DNA of 18,734 nt from Planctomycetaceae bacterium (GTDB lineage: Bacteria > Planctomycetota > Planctomycetia > Pirellulales > UBA1268): NCBI GenBank assembly GCA_003509235.1, contig DONH01000315.1:1-18734 (forward strand), given 5' to 3'. The position numbers and the translations under genes were made by a program. The notes under the pieces were generated by a model that saw only the letters and a program-made list of their open reading frames with translations, was not told the DNA's origin and searched no databases. Below, piece by piece: positions 7,175-14,662 of the stretch (positions are counted from its first letter, which is position 1; every line of letters starts with the position of its first letter).

Positions 7175-8497
7175 TCAAATTACGGAAAGGAAGTCTAAAA
7201 TCCTTGAGGCAGTCAGTTTGGTACCGCCTTGTTTTTTTTCAATAAGTTTCTGGGCGGATGCTCCAATCTTTCTGGAATACACTGGATCAATAAGGCACTG
7301 AGTGACAAATCTTGTAAGTTCCACCCCGTTGTGAACAACAACAGCAGCCTCTGCTTCAAGCAGTTCAGATACTTCCGCACGGAAGTTTCTTGTGTATGGC
7401 CCGAAGCAGACGGCGGCTCCGTATGCAGCAGGCTCGAGCATGTTTTGGCCGCCACGGAGCCCGTCAAGGCTGCCGCCGACAAAGGCCACGGTTGCAAGGC
7501 CCCACCATGCTGCAAGTTCACCAGTCACATCCACAAGAAGAATAAATGACCTCTCCGACAGCTGGCTGGCTTGTTCGGTGAGTTTGCTTCGGGAATACCA
7601 GGGTATGTGGCAAGCATCTGGCTGCTGCAAACGAAGTGTTAACCAGGTAGCAATCTCACGTGTCCGTTCAACGTGTCGAGGAACAAGAATAAGTTTAAGG
7701 TCAGGGTGTACTTTCTGTTGTTTCAAGAATGTCTCAACGGCGAGCGATTCTTCTGGTGCCTGAGTGCTTCCTGCAATAAAGACAAGGTCCTCTCTGTCAA
7801 TTCCAGTAATGTTTCTGAGCTGCTGGATTTCATCATTGTGTTTGTGGCCGTGAATGCCATCAAACTTTAATGAGCCAATGGTTTCCACGTGAGGAGCCCC
7901 AAGGTCCGTGAAACGATCTGAATCCTCTTGAGAACGGGACAGCACAAGTGATATCCGCTGGACCATCAACGCTGCGATGCGACCTAATCGTTTGTAGCCT
8001 TGGTGGCTCCGCTCGCTCATGCGGCCATTCACAACGACAACAGGAATTTTGCATTCTTCTGCTATCCGTAACAGGTTGGGCCAGATTTCCAATTCAGCAA
8101 GGACAAGCACATCTGGCCGTACTCGATTGAGGGTTTGTTTGATCGCCCAACTGAAGTCTAGTGGGCAAGGGAAAACGTGGTCATGCTCGCAGCCTTTGGT
8201 CGCGAGCTCTAGTCCAGTTGTCGTCGAACTTGAGATGACACAATCAATGGGTTGATTCTTTAGGCCAGCTTGATTCTCTAGTTCATTCACAAGGGTCCGG
8301 ACAAGTTGTACTTCTCCAACGCTTACGCCGTGCAGCCAGATCCGACAGTGGTCCTTCGGGCAATCGGCCACGTGGACTCGCCCTGTGAGCCGTTCTCGAA
8401 GTGCAGCAACGGGACGTTTGCCCGAAAGCCTTCGCCATAGAACCCAGGGCAAGGCAATAGTACCCACCAGCAGATAGAGCAGGTTTAGGGCTATCAC
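7175..8497 (-). CDS. waaA: 3-deoxy-D-manno-octulosonic acid (Kdo) transferase
   Basis: The 440-residue enzyme adds Kdo from CMP-Kdo to lipid A precursor at the inner face of the cytoplasmic membrane, so its presence implies LPS-type lipid. Residues 3-20 form an N-terminal membrane anchor. HGVSVGEV at 56-63 contains the proposed catalytic Glu62 of GT30 enzymes. AELEIWPNLL at 134-143, NGRMSERS near 157-164, FVGGSL at 339-344 and GGQNMLEPAAYG at 349-360 are family blocks of the acceptor and donor domains. The start is GTG, with the purine-rich GGTGAGGT just before it. It begins 14 bases after the secA stop, so the two genes are probably co-transcribed. Confidence 0.94.
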   Translation of the reverse strand: MIALNLLYLLVGTIALPWVLWRRLSGKRPVAALRERLTGRVHVADCPKDHCRIWLHGVSVGEVQLVRTLVNELENQAGLKNQPIDCVISSSTTTGLELATKGCEHDHVFPCPLDFSWAIKQTLNRVRPDVLVLAELEIWPNLLRIAEECKIPVVVVNGRMSERSHQGYKRLGRIAALMVQRISLVLSRSQEDSDRFTDLGAPHVETIGSLKFDGIHGHKHNDEIQQLRNITGIDREDLVFIAGSTQAPEESLAVETFLKQQKVHPDLKLILVPRHVERTREIATWLTLRLQQPDACHIPWYSRSKLTEQASQLSERSFILLVDVTGELAAWWGLATVAFVGGSLDGLRGGQNMLEPAAYGAAVCFGPYTRNFRAEVSELLEAEAAVVVHNGVELTRFVTQCLIDPVYSRKIGASAQKLIEKKQGGTKLTASRILDFLSVI

Positions 8498-8511
8498 TAC
8501 ACCTCACCTAG

Positions 8512-11500
8512 TCAGCCGGTGGACGCACTCGCGGAGCGGGCGCAACAGTTTTTATACTTTTTGCCACTACCGCAGGGGCATGGATCGTTTCTTCCGACCT
8601 TTTGGCCACTATTACGAATCGGCTGGATCGGGCCAGAATCACTGCCATCTGCCATCTGTCTTCCGGGCTCTTCAAATTGTGAGGCAGAAGGGGTGTCTTC
8701 ATGGATAGCGGCCGTTTCCCGCCAGGTGCTTCGAAGAGCATCTTCTTCGACCTGTTCGATTCGGTAGACGATGTCAATGACACGTTCATCAATGCCACTC
8801 CACATGAGATCGAATGTTCGCATGCCCTCACGTTTATATTCAACCTTCGGGTCAACCTGAGCATATCCACGAAGACCAACGCTACTTCTCAAATGATCCA
8901 TTGCGAGAAGATGGTCTTTCCAAGCATTGTCCAGTATCTGAAGGAGAACGGCACGCTCCATTCTTTGCATTTCAGTCCGAGGTGAATCGGGTTGTTTATG
9001 GCGACGGGCGCTTGCTTCACAGAGTGTCTGTTTCAGATCATCGAGGCTGGTGGGCGAGAGTAATGTTTCATCAAGAGTTGAGTCAAACCGGTCTTTCACC
9101 CAGGCGACGAGCCCGTCGCGATCAACTCTTCGTGACCCGTCATCTTGGCGGCCAGTGAAATGGGCTAGTCCTACAAGTACAGGATATTCAATTTCTCGTT
9201 GCTGATAGGCCTCTCTTGCCTTTTCTCGCACGATCTCTTTAAAAGCTTCGGGATCCGGATCATTTCCTGAGATTTCAGTCAGGTCTGAATCACATAGTTC
9301 GATAGCAAATCGCCAGTCTGTCCACGATCGTGCCGAAAAAACACCGAAGTCTGGCGCAAGGAATCGTTTGCCATCATTCAGGTCTACTTTCGCGACTGCT
9401 TCACGTGCTCGCTGTTGGAGCCACTCAGCAACGTCATTTCGTCCGACACGCTTGAGGTCGCGGTCGTTTACGGAAAGTTTCCAACGTGCATTGGCAAAGC
9501 TTGCGAGAGCTGACCAGTTCCAGTCCCGTTCGTCCTCACTTTCGGGAAGGTTCTCTTCAACAGCCTCAAAGATTTGAGATTCGGCCAGTCGTGTCGCTTG
9601 TTCGTGGGCAATTCGAATAGCTTCTTCCGGACTTAATCCACGAAAGTCAGCACTTTCAAGTTCACACGAAAGTTGAGATGAAGCCCAACCAGCAAATGTC
9701 TGCGCCCCGTAGTCTCTGTCGAGGAATGTGTCGATGTGCTGATCTATTTGACGATCGACCATTTCGAGAATGAGTTCACGGCATTCACTGTCACGATCAA
9801 GAAGGACTTTATCGTCACTTTCTGCAGTATGACCTTCCAGGATCCGTTGCCGGAAACCGTAGACCCGTTTCCGCTGCTCATCCATTACCTCATCGTATTC
9901 GAGTAGATTTTTTCGAATTTCAAAATTTCGCTCCTCGACCTTTTTCTGTGCAGCTTCGACACGACGAGTGACCATCTTGCTTTCAATTGCCTCGCCGTCT
10001 TGCATGCCTAATCGAGTAAGTATGTTTTTCACCCACTCTCCAGCAAAAATTCGCATGAGGTCGTCCTCGAGCGAAAGGTAGAACCGGCTGCTCCCAGGGT
10101 CGCCTTGGCGACCACATCGCCCGCGAAGCTGAAGGTCAATTCGTCTTGATTCGTGCCGCTCCGTTCCAATAATCTGAAGCCCGCCCATCTCACGAACTTT
10201 GCTGCCCTCCGCCTTCATGTTTTCGCGTTCGGAAATAGTGTTGATGAGATTGTCCCAATCATCTTTTGGGACATCGAGCCGCGTTTCGTAGGTGTTTTGC
10301 AGTTGGGCCCACGCCATGGTTTCTGCGTTGCCACCTAGAATTATGTCGGTGCCACGCCCAGCCATGTTTGTTGCTATTGTCACAGCGCTGAGTCGGCCTG
10401 CCTGTGCGACAATGTCTGCTTCACGCTGGTGCTGTTTCGCATTGAGCACTTGATGAGCAACTCCGCGCTTGTCGAGAAGGGACGCAAGCCGCTCGCTTTT
10501 TTCAATGGAAACCGTGCCGACAAGAATGGGGAGTCCTTTTCGTTGCACGCTTTGAATCTGGTCAACTGGAATGAACTCGGTTTTCTTTGTTCCTTTGAGT
10601 TGGAATTCAATGCCCTCGTCGGACTCCTTCGCAATACTTCCGATTTTGGTCGATTTGTTTGAGAGGTTGACTGAGTCCCAGCGGCTAATTCGCTCGATCT
10701 CGTCAGCAACGGCGATCCATTTTTCACGTTCAGTACGGAAGATAACGTCTGAATGATTGACTCGCTGGAGAACACGGTTTGGAGGGATGGCAATAACGTC
10801 AAGTTTGTATATCTTCCAAAACTCATTTGCCTCGGTCATTGCAGTCCCGGTCATACCGCCAAGTTTATTGTACAACTTGAAGAAATTCTGCAATGTGACT
10901 GTTGCCAGAGTCTGCGATTCTTCTTTGATTCGAACCCCTTCTTTTGCTTCGACAGCCTGATGAAGGCCGTCGGACCATTGGCGACCAGGCATAAGGCGAC
11001 CGGTGAACTCGTCAACAATGACAACATCGCCCTGCTGGACAACGTAGTTCACATCCAATTTATAAAGGTGGTGAGCCTTCAAAGCATTGTCGATCAGGTG
11101 GGGCCACTCCATGTTGCCCGCAGTGTAAAAGCTTTCAACACCCGCAAGTTTTTCAGCTTGCCGAACACCAGACTCTGTCAGACTTACCGTATGTTCTTTT
11201 TCCTGAACCTCGAAATGGTCATCTGCTTTTAGTTGACGTGCGACCTTGTCAGCTCGTGCATATTTCGTAATGTCATCATGAGCAGGGCCTGAAATAATAA
11301 GAGGTGTTCGCGCCTCATCGATGAGAATGTTGTCGACTTCATCGACGATTGCAAAGTTGAGCCTTCCCTGTGACTGCTGCATTTGACGGGGGAAGCGTTC
11401 GTCACCCCGAGCCGCCATTCGCATATTGTCTCTCAGATAGTCAAACCCAAATTCATTATTCGTTCCGTATGTGATATCACAGGCATATGATCGTTGACGC

Positions 11501-12054
11501 TCATCAGACTCCATGCCAGATTGAATCGCACCGACCGTAAGGCCGAGTCCCATGTAGAGAGGCCCCATCCATTCCATATCACGACGGGCAAGATAGTCAT
11601 TTACTGTAATGACGTGCACGCCCTTGCCTTCGAGTGCATTAAGATAAGCCGGGAGTGTTGCAACAAGTGTCTTGCCTTCTCCCGTGATCATTTCGGCAAT
11701 TGCCCCAGAGTGCAGGACCATGCCGCCAATAAGTTGCACGTCATAATGCCTCATACTGAGGAAGCGGCGTCCAGCTTCACGGCACACAGCAAATGATTCT
11801 ATAAGCAAGTCATCGAGGGTTTCGCCGGCCGATAACCGATGTTTAAATTCATCAGTTTGCGCTCGCAGTTCGGCATCCGTCATCGCCTCATATCGCGGCT
11901 CGAGCGAGTTAATTGCCTCGATCTTTGTTTCTAACCTTTTGAGATAACGAGCATTTGACGAACCGAATAGACCGGTGATGGATCGCTCGACCCATGAACC
12001 TACGGCGGATGCAAAATTACTAACGAGGTCCCAGATGCGTTCCAGTTGTTCCAT
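8512..12054 (-). CDS. secA: Preprotein translocase ATPase SecA, extended form
   Basis: SecA drives secretory proteins through SecYEG at the cytoplasmic membrane using ATP. The Walker A sequence GEGKT is at 125-129 and the Walker B sequence VDEVDN is at 237-242, where the last residue is Asn rather than the usual Ser. The preprotein cross-linking domain covers about 250-370, GMTGTA is at 400-405, and the helicase motif NMAGRGTDIILGG is at 563-575. LRGRCGRQGDPGSS at 643-656 and the helical scaffold WKDHLLAMDHLR at 1045-1056 follow. The C-terminal zinc-binding SEC-C motif VGRNDPCPCGSGKKYKNCC is at 1153-1171. At 1180 residues it is far longer than E. coli SecA (about 900). The excess lies in an insertion at about 456-506 and an expanded region at about 742-1030. 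The start is ATG with no visible Shine-Dalgarno sequence. Confidence 0.97.
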   Translation of the reverse strand: MEQLERIWDLVSNFASAVGSWVERSITGLFGSSNARYLKRLETKIEAINSLEPRYEAMTDAELRAQTDEFKHRLSAGETLDDLLIESFAVCREAGRRFLSMRHYDVQLIGGMVLHSGAIAEMITGEGKTLVATLPAYLNALEGKGVHVITVNDYLARRDMEWMGPLYMGLGLTVGAIQSGMESDERQRSYACDITYGTNNEFGFDYLRDNMRMAARGDERFPRQMQQSQGRLNFAIVDEVDNILIDEARTPLIISGPAHDDITKYARADKVARQLKADDHFEVQEKEHTVSLTESGVRQAEKLAGVESFYTAGNMEWPHLIDNALKAHHLYKLDVNYVVQQGDVVIVDEFTGRLMPGRQWSDGLHQAVEAKEGVRIKEESQTLATVTLQNFFKLYNKLGGMTGTAMTEANEFWKIYKLDVIAIPPNRVLQRVNHSDVIFRTEREKWIAVADEIERISRWDSVNLSNKSTKIGSIAKESDEGIEFQLKGTKKTEFIPVDQIQSVQRKGLPILVGTVSIEKSERLASLLDKRGVAHQVLNAKQHQREADIVAQAGRLSAVTIATNMAGRGTDIILGGNAETMAWAQLQNTYETRLDVPKDDWDNLINTISERENMKAEGSKVREMGGLQIIGTERHESRRIDLQLRGRCGRQGDPGSSRFYLSLEDDLMRIFAGEWVKNILTRLGMQDGEAIESKMVTRRVEAAQKKVEERNFEIRKNLLEYDEVMDEQRKRVYGFRQRILEGHTAESDDKVLLDRDSECRELILEMVDRQIDQHIDTFLDRDYGAQTFAGWASSQLSCELESADFRGLSPEEAIRIAHEQATRLAESQIFEAVEENLPESEDERDWNWSALASFANARWKLSVNDRDLKRVGRNDVAEWLQQRAREAVAKVDLNDGKRFLAPDFGVFSARSWTDWRFAIELCDSDLTEISGNDPDPEAFKEIVREKAREAYQQREIEYPVLVGLAHFTGRQDDGSRRVDRDGLVAWVKDRFDSTLDETLLSPTSLDDLKQTLCEASARRHKQPDSPRTEMQRMERAVLLQILDNAWKDHLLAMDHLRSSVGLRGYAQVDPKVEYKREGMRTFDLMWSGIDERVIDIVYRIEQVEEDALRSTWRETAAIHEDTPSASQFEEPGRQMADGSDSGPIQPIRNSGQKVGRNDPCPCGSGKKYKNCCARSASASTG

Positions 12055-12142
12055 GATGGTGATATAAGGGGAAGAGGATAGCCGGTAATTGTTGGTGTGC
12101 GGTTTTGAGCCTCACCGCTTGTAGAACGCATGTTGATTACAG

Positions 12143-12159
12143 GTGGTTCTTGGAACCAC
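12143..12159. repeat. Perfect inverted repeat in the secA upstream region
   Basis: GTGGTTC-TTG-GAACCAC is a perfect 7-bp stem with a 3-base spacer, about 90 bases upstream of the secA ATG. A second dyad, GATGT-CA-ACATC, lies at 12179-12190. Either could be an operator or part of a leader structure; no promoter could be fixed to decide between them. Confidence 0.45.
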
Positions 12160-12539
12160 ACGAGGAGGTGCTCAATTTGATGTCAACATCTTAATTCTCA
12201 CAGTGATGGCGGTAGGGGGTCAAGGTTACTCGCATTTTTTATTTTCAAAAGAAAGTGCCCTCACGATCGGTTGTTTTTGATCTTCTGCGGTTGAGTGTTT
12301 TCACAAATGGGGCAATCATGGTGGAAACAGTGATGTTCTCGGGGCTTCACAGGCTTCAGGCAGCCGTGGCCTAGGGCCGGGTAAGGTGGTCCCGCTAGCC
12401 CATGGTTTCGTTTTTAGCGGCACACGGCAGGTGGTTCAATTGACAATTTTGCTGTGCTGCTGAAGCAAGTACGGCTCTTTGGTTGGGTGAGTAGGGATCA
12501 CTGCCGTCAAATATGTGCTGTGGGGTTTTGTGGGTGCAG

Positions 12540-12587
12540 TGTAGAGGGGGTATGAGCCGCTCGGTTGTTCTCTACAACAGCATGCGG
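12540..12587. repeat. Nested inverted repeats, possible structured RNA
   Basis: TGTAGAG (12540-12546) is perfectly complementary to CTCTACA (12570-12576). An alternative fold pairs CCGC (12557-12560) with GCGG (12584-12587) around GTTGT/ACAAC. The two folds exclude each other because they share the ACA bases. This resembles a switchable leader or small-RNA arrangement, though chance pairing is possible. Confidence 0.35.
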
Positions 12588-12625
12588 TGGAATCTGGTAC
12601 CTTCTGGGTTAAATTGTTGTGGGCT

Positions 12626-12638
12626 GGAAATAATTTCC
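12626..12638. promoter_or_regulatory. Dyad just upstream of the PhnP-like hydrolase
   Basis: GGAAAT-A-ATTTCC is a perfect 6-bp dyad with a one-base centre, ending 24 bases before the ATG at 12663. The size and place suit an operator or a factor-binding site over the promoter. No regulator gene is adjacent. Confidence 0.4.
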
Positions 12639-12662
12639 TGATGAGTAGCGGTTCGTGTCTTT

Positions 12663-13475
12663 ATGTCTCCGTCGCATTTTGAAGTCGCATCGAGCCGAAG
12701 CCTCCAAGGCCAATTTGTTTTTCTTGGTACTGGTACCAGTGTTGGCGTGCCGGTTGTTGGGTGTGGTTGTGGTGTTTGTCAAAGTGATAATCCAAAAAAT
12801 AAACGAACACGAACGAGTGTGATCTTTGGGTTGCCTGACGGCATGCTGCTTATCGATACGACCCCGGATCTTCGCTCACAGCTTCTGAGGGAACGCATCA
12901 GCTCAATTGACGCGATTGTTTACACGCATGATCACGTCGATCACGTGTACGGCCTCGATGATATTCGCCCACTCTGTTTTCGTAAGGGCGGTCCGTTACC
13001 GGTATATTGTGAGCCTCGGGTGGAGCGACGAATTCGTCGAGCATTTGATTATGCGTTCGAGGAGCCTGTTGTTGCTGGAGGTGGTCTACCCAAGATGACT
13101 CTCCATCAAATAGGTCTCGACTCTTTTGACTTGCTCGGAGCTACAGTTGTTCCTCTGCGGCTGCATCACGGTGCTTTTGAAGTGCTTGGCTTCAGGATTG
13201 GGAATGTTGCCTACTGTACCGATACAAATGAGATACCAGACCAGACGTGGCCCTTACTCGAGGGTCTTGATGTTCTTGTTTTAGATTGTTTGCGACCAGC
13301 ACATCACCCCACACATTTCTCAATCAATGAAGCCGTTGAAGTGGCTCAGCGAATCGATGCCCGTCAAACATACTTTGTTCATATGTCGCACGAGATTGAC
13401 CATGGCTCGGTGTCGTCTTTGTTGCCCACCGGCATGGAGTTGGCGTATGACGGGCTGACCGTGCCATTATCGTGA
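12663..13475 (+). CDS. PhnP-like metallo-beta-lactamase-fold hydrolase
   Basis: The 270-residue protein is a metallo-beta-lactamase-fold enzyme closest in pattern to PhnP, the phosphoribosyl cyclic phosphodiesterase. FLGTGTSVGVP at 20-30 opens the fold. GCGCGVC at 33-39 matches the cysteine-rich segment that holds a structural zinc in PhnP. THDHVDH at 88-94 is the HxHxDH di-metal motif, and HHG at 168-170, D187 and H240/H243 are the likely remaining ligands. No other phosphonate-utilisation gene is nearby, so the substrate may be a different cyclic phosphate or phosphodiester. The ATG is the first possible start after an in-frame stop at 12642-12644, and no Shine-Dalgarno sequence precedes it. 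It is probably a single-gene unit, divergent from secA. Confidence 0.88.
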   Translation: MSPSHFEVASSRSLQGQFVFLGTGTSVGVPVVGCGCGVCQSDNPKNKRTRTSVIFGLPDGMLLIDTTPDLRSQLLRERISSIDAIVYTHDHVDHVYGLDDIRPLCFRKGGPLPVYCEPRVERRIRRAFDYAFEEPVVAGGGLPKMTLHQIGLDSFDLLGATVVPLRLHHGAFEVLGFRIGNVAYCTDTNEIPDQTWPLLEGLDVLVLDCLRPAHHPTHFSINEAVEVAQRIDARQTYFVHMSHEIDHGSVSSLLPTGMELAYDGLTVPLS

Positions 13476-13515
13476 CGACGGGCACTGTGGCAGAAGTCAG
13501 GTTCGATGAATGCGA

Positions 13516-13550
13516 GCCAGTTTCCTTCAGCGAGGTCTGGCGTTCTTTTT
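13516..13550 (+). terminator. Candidate Rho-independent terminator after the PhnP-like hydrolase
   Basis: GCCAG (13516-13520) pairs with CTGGC (13537-13541), and inside it CCT (13524-13526) pairs with AGG (13533-13535) around a 6-base loop. GTTCTTTTT (13542-13550) follows. It begins 40 bases after the stop codon and lies between two convergent genes. The stem is interrupted by unpaired T residues, so its strength is uncertain. Confidence 0.5.
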
Positions 13551-13566
13551 GTCTCACCTAGATTCG

Positions 13567-14508
13567 TTAAGAGGTTGCATTTGCCGCTGTTCTTAATCCA
13601 CGAAGAATACAGTCCTTTACGGCGGCGGATTCGCAATGAGAGAACACATCAAGGTTTGGCTTCACTCTTCGGGCATGACGGCGGTCAATGACAAGCATTC
13701 CCGAGGTGAGTTCACCAGTAGTTTCAATATCTGCGGAAACTGTTTCTTGATGGAAGAGTTCGGGGTTGGTTACTGCGACAAGAGCAACTACATCATGCAG
13801 GTGAATGCCTTCACTCCCTAGAAGTTGTCGATGTGCTCGAAATGCATGGCTTAACATACGATGAAAAACCTTTCCGGCAGATGTAAAAGCATCAGGAAGT
13901 TGTTCAAGCATTTCTATTCCGAATGCAACTTGTGACGTTGTCTCCAGAGGGACTAACGATTTCCGAAAAGGTTCACAGACCACGTGTCGAGCAGCAAACG
14001 GGTCGCAGTAGAAGTTAAAGTCCGCAACAGGACTCGCTCCACCATGCGCATGTAAGGTGCCCCCACAAAGAATGGTGTCACCAAGCAGTTCGACGATCCT
14101 GGGGTCACGACGAAGCAAACGAGAAAGATTTGTTGGCGGCCCGAGATTCAGGAGAGTGACTTCTCGAGGATGGGCCTTGATTGTTTCCCGCATGACCTTT
14201 TCAGCGGCATGTGTGCCGTGCAACGGAACTGCAGGCAGGTTGAGGCCACCGAGTCCATCGGGCCCATGCATGCTCAGGGCCCGCTCTGGCATGTTTGCGT
14301 TTTCTGTAGCAATCCCAATTCGTGGGGTTCGCGGTGGGTCGAGATAGGTGACAAGCGCCTGAAGGTTTTTTGTTGCCTGTTCAGGCGAAACATTCCCCCC
14401 AGTTGCGGTTACAGCAAGTACATCAAGGCCTGGATCAAATAACGCAATGGCGAGAGCGATTGCGTCGTCAATTCCTGGGTCCACATCAATAATTACTTTT
14501 TTTGCCAT
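13567..14508 (-). CDS. Inosine/uridine-preferring nucleoside hydrolase family protein
   Basis: The 313-residue enzyme is expected to cleave the N-glycosidic bond of ribonucleosides, releasing ribose and a base for salvage. DVDPGIDD at 8-15 is the calcium-binding aspartate cluster of the family. HGPDGLGG at 81-88, NLGPPTN at 121-127, DFNFYCDP at 163-170 and HLHD at 236-239 (with catalytic-site His and Ca-ligand Asp) are the other signature blocks. The length is standard. No signal peptide is seen, so it is cytoplasmic. The base preference cannot be read. It is convergent with the PhnP-like gene and divergent from trpD, so it is a single-gene unit. No Shine-Dalgarno sequence is visible, but a dyad overlaps the start codon. 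Confidence 0.92.
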   Translation of the reverse strand: MAKKVIIDVDPGIDDAIALAIALFDPGLDVLAVTATGGNVSPEQATKNLQALVTYLDPPRTPRIGIATENANMPERALSMHGPDGLGGLNLPAVPLHGTHAAEKVMRETIKAHPREVTLLNLGPPTNLSRLLRRDPRIVELLGDTILCGGTLHAHGGASPVADFNFYCDPFAARHVVCEPFRKSLVPLETTSQVAFGIEMLEQLPDAFTSAGKVFHRMLSHAFRAHRQLLGSEGIHLHDVVALVAVTNPELFHQETVSADIETTGELTSGMLVIDRRHARRVKPNLDVFSHCESAAVKDCILRGLRTAANATS

Positions 14509-14515
14509 ATTGGCA
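14503..14515. promoter_or_regulatory. Dyad covering the nucleoside hydrolase start codon
   Basis: TGCCA-TAT-TGGCA is a perfect 5-bp dyad whose left arm contains the start codon of the minus-strand gene. It could be a repressor site or a weak hairpin over the start; a chance match is also possible. A second dyad, CGTAC (14517-14521) with GTACG (14535-14539), follows immediately. Confidence 0.3.
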
Positions 14516-14662
14516 TCGTACCGTTCCAGAGCGAGTACGGAAACATGACATTATCGTCACATGATGTAGTAGTCTGTAACATTGTCCGTCAGCATATATG
14601 GCGGAGAGTTGCGGTACTGACTGTTCCGATTCACTTCCTTTTGATTTGTCCCGGGATGAAAA

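Larger units (their letters stand above)
12055..12662. other. 608-base gene-free divergent region with multiple inverted repeats
   Basis: This stretch separates divergently transcribed secA (minus) and the PhnP-like hydrolase (plus), so it should hold both promoters. I found no convincing reading frame; the longest ATG-started candidates I worked out inside it are about 24 codons without ribosome sites. Visible structure includes GCGGT/ACCGC (12099-12103 with 12114-12118), a hairpin at 12143-12159, and CCGCTA/TAGCGG (12392-12397 with 12415-12420). There is also a nested hairpin at 12540-12587 and a dyad at 12626-12638. The sequence CAGGTGGTTC occurs twice (12140 and 12428). No RNase P, SRP, tmRNA or tRNA signature was recognised. 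The right half is G/T-rich on the plus strand. Confidence 0.6.

Noticed and set aside
10380..10826. Second minus-strand frame of 148 codons within secA
   Set aside because: It is an out-of-register frame inside the conserved SecA coding region, Ser-rich and without motifs.
12245..12319. 24-codon frame upstream of secA as a SecM-like regulatory leader peptide
   Set aside because: It has no ribosome site, hydrophobic signal sequence or arrest-like motif, and is too short to support from one sequence.
12430..12470. TTGACA at 12440-12445 as a -35 promoter element
   Set aside because: No acceptable -10 hexamer occurs at 16-18 bases; the positions read AAGCAA or AGCAAG.
12055..12662. RNase P RNA, SRP RNA, tmRNA or 6S RNA
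   Set aside because: On both strands I did not find the RNase P GAGGAAAGTCC core, the SRP GGAAG/AGCAGC loop region, or a tRNA-like end of tmRNA. 6S RNA has no sequence signature I could test by eye.
13499..13512. GGTTCGA as a tRNA T-loop
   Set aside because: No acceptor, anticodon or D arm can be built around it; it lies in the spacer between convergent genes.
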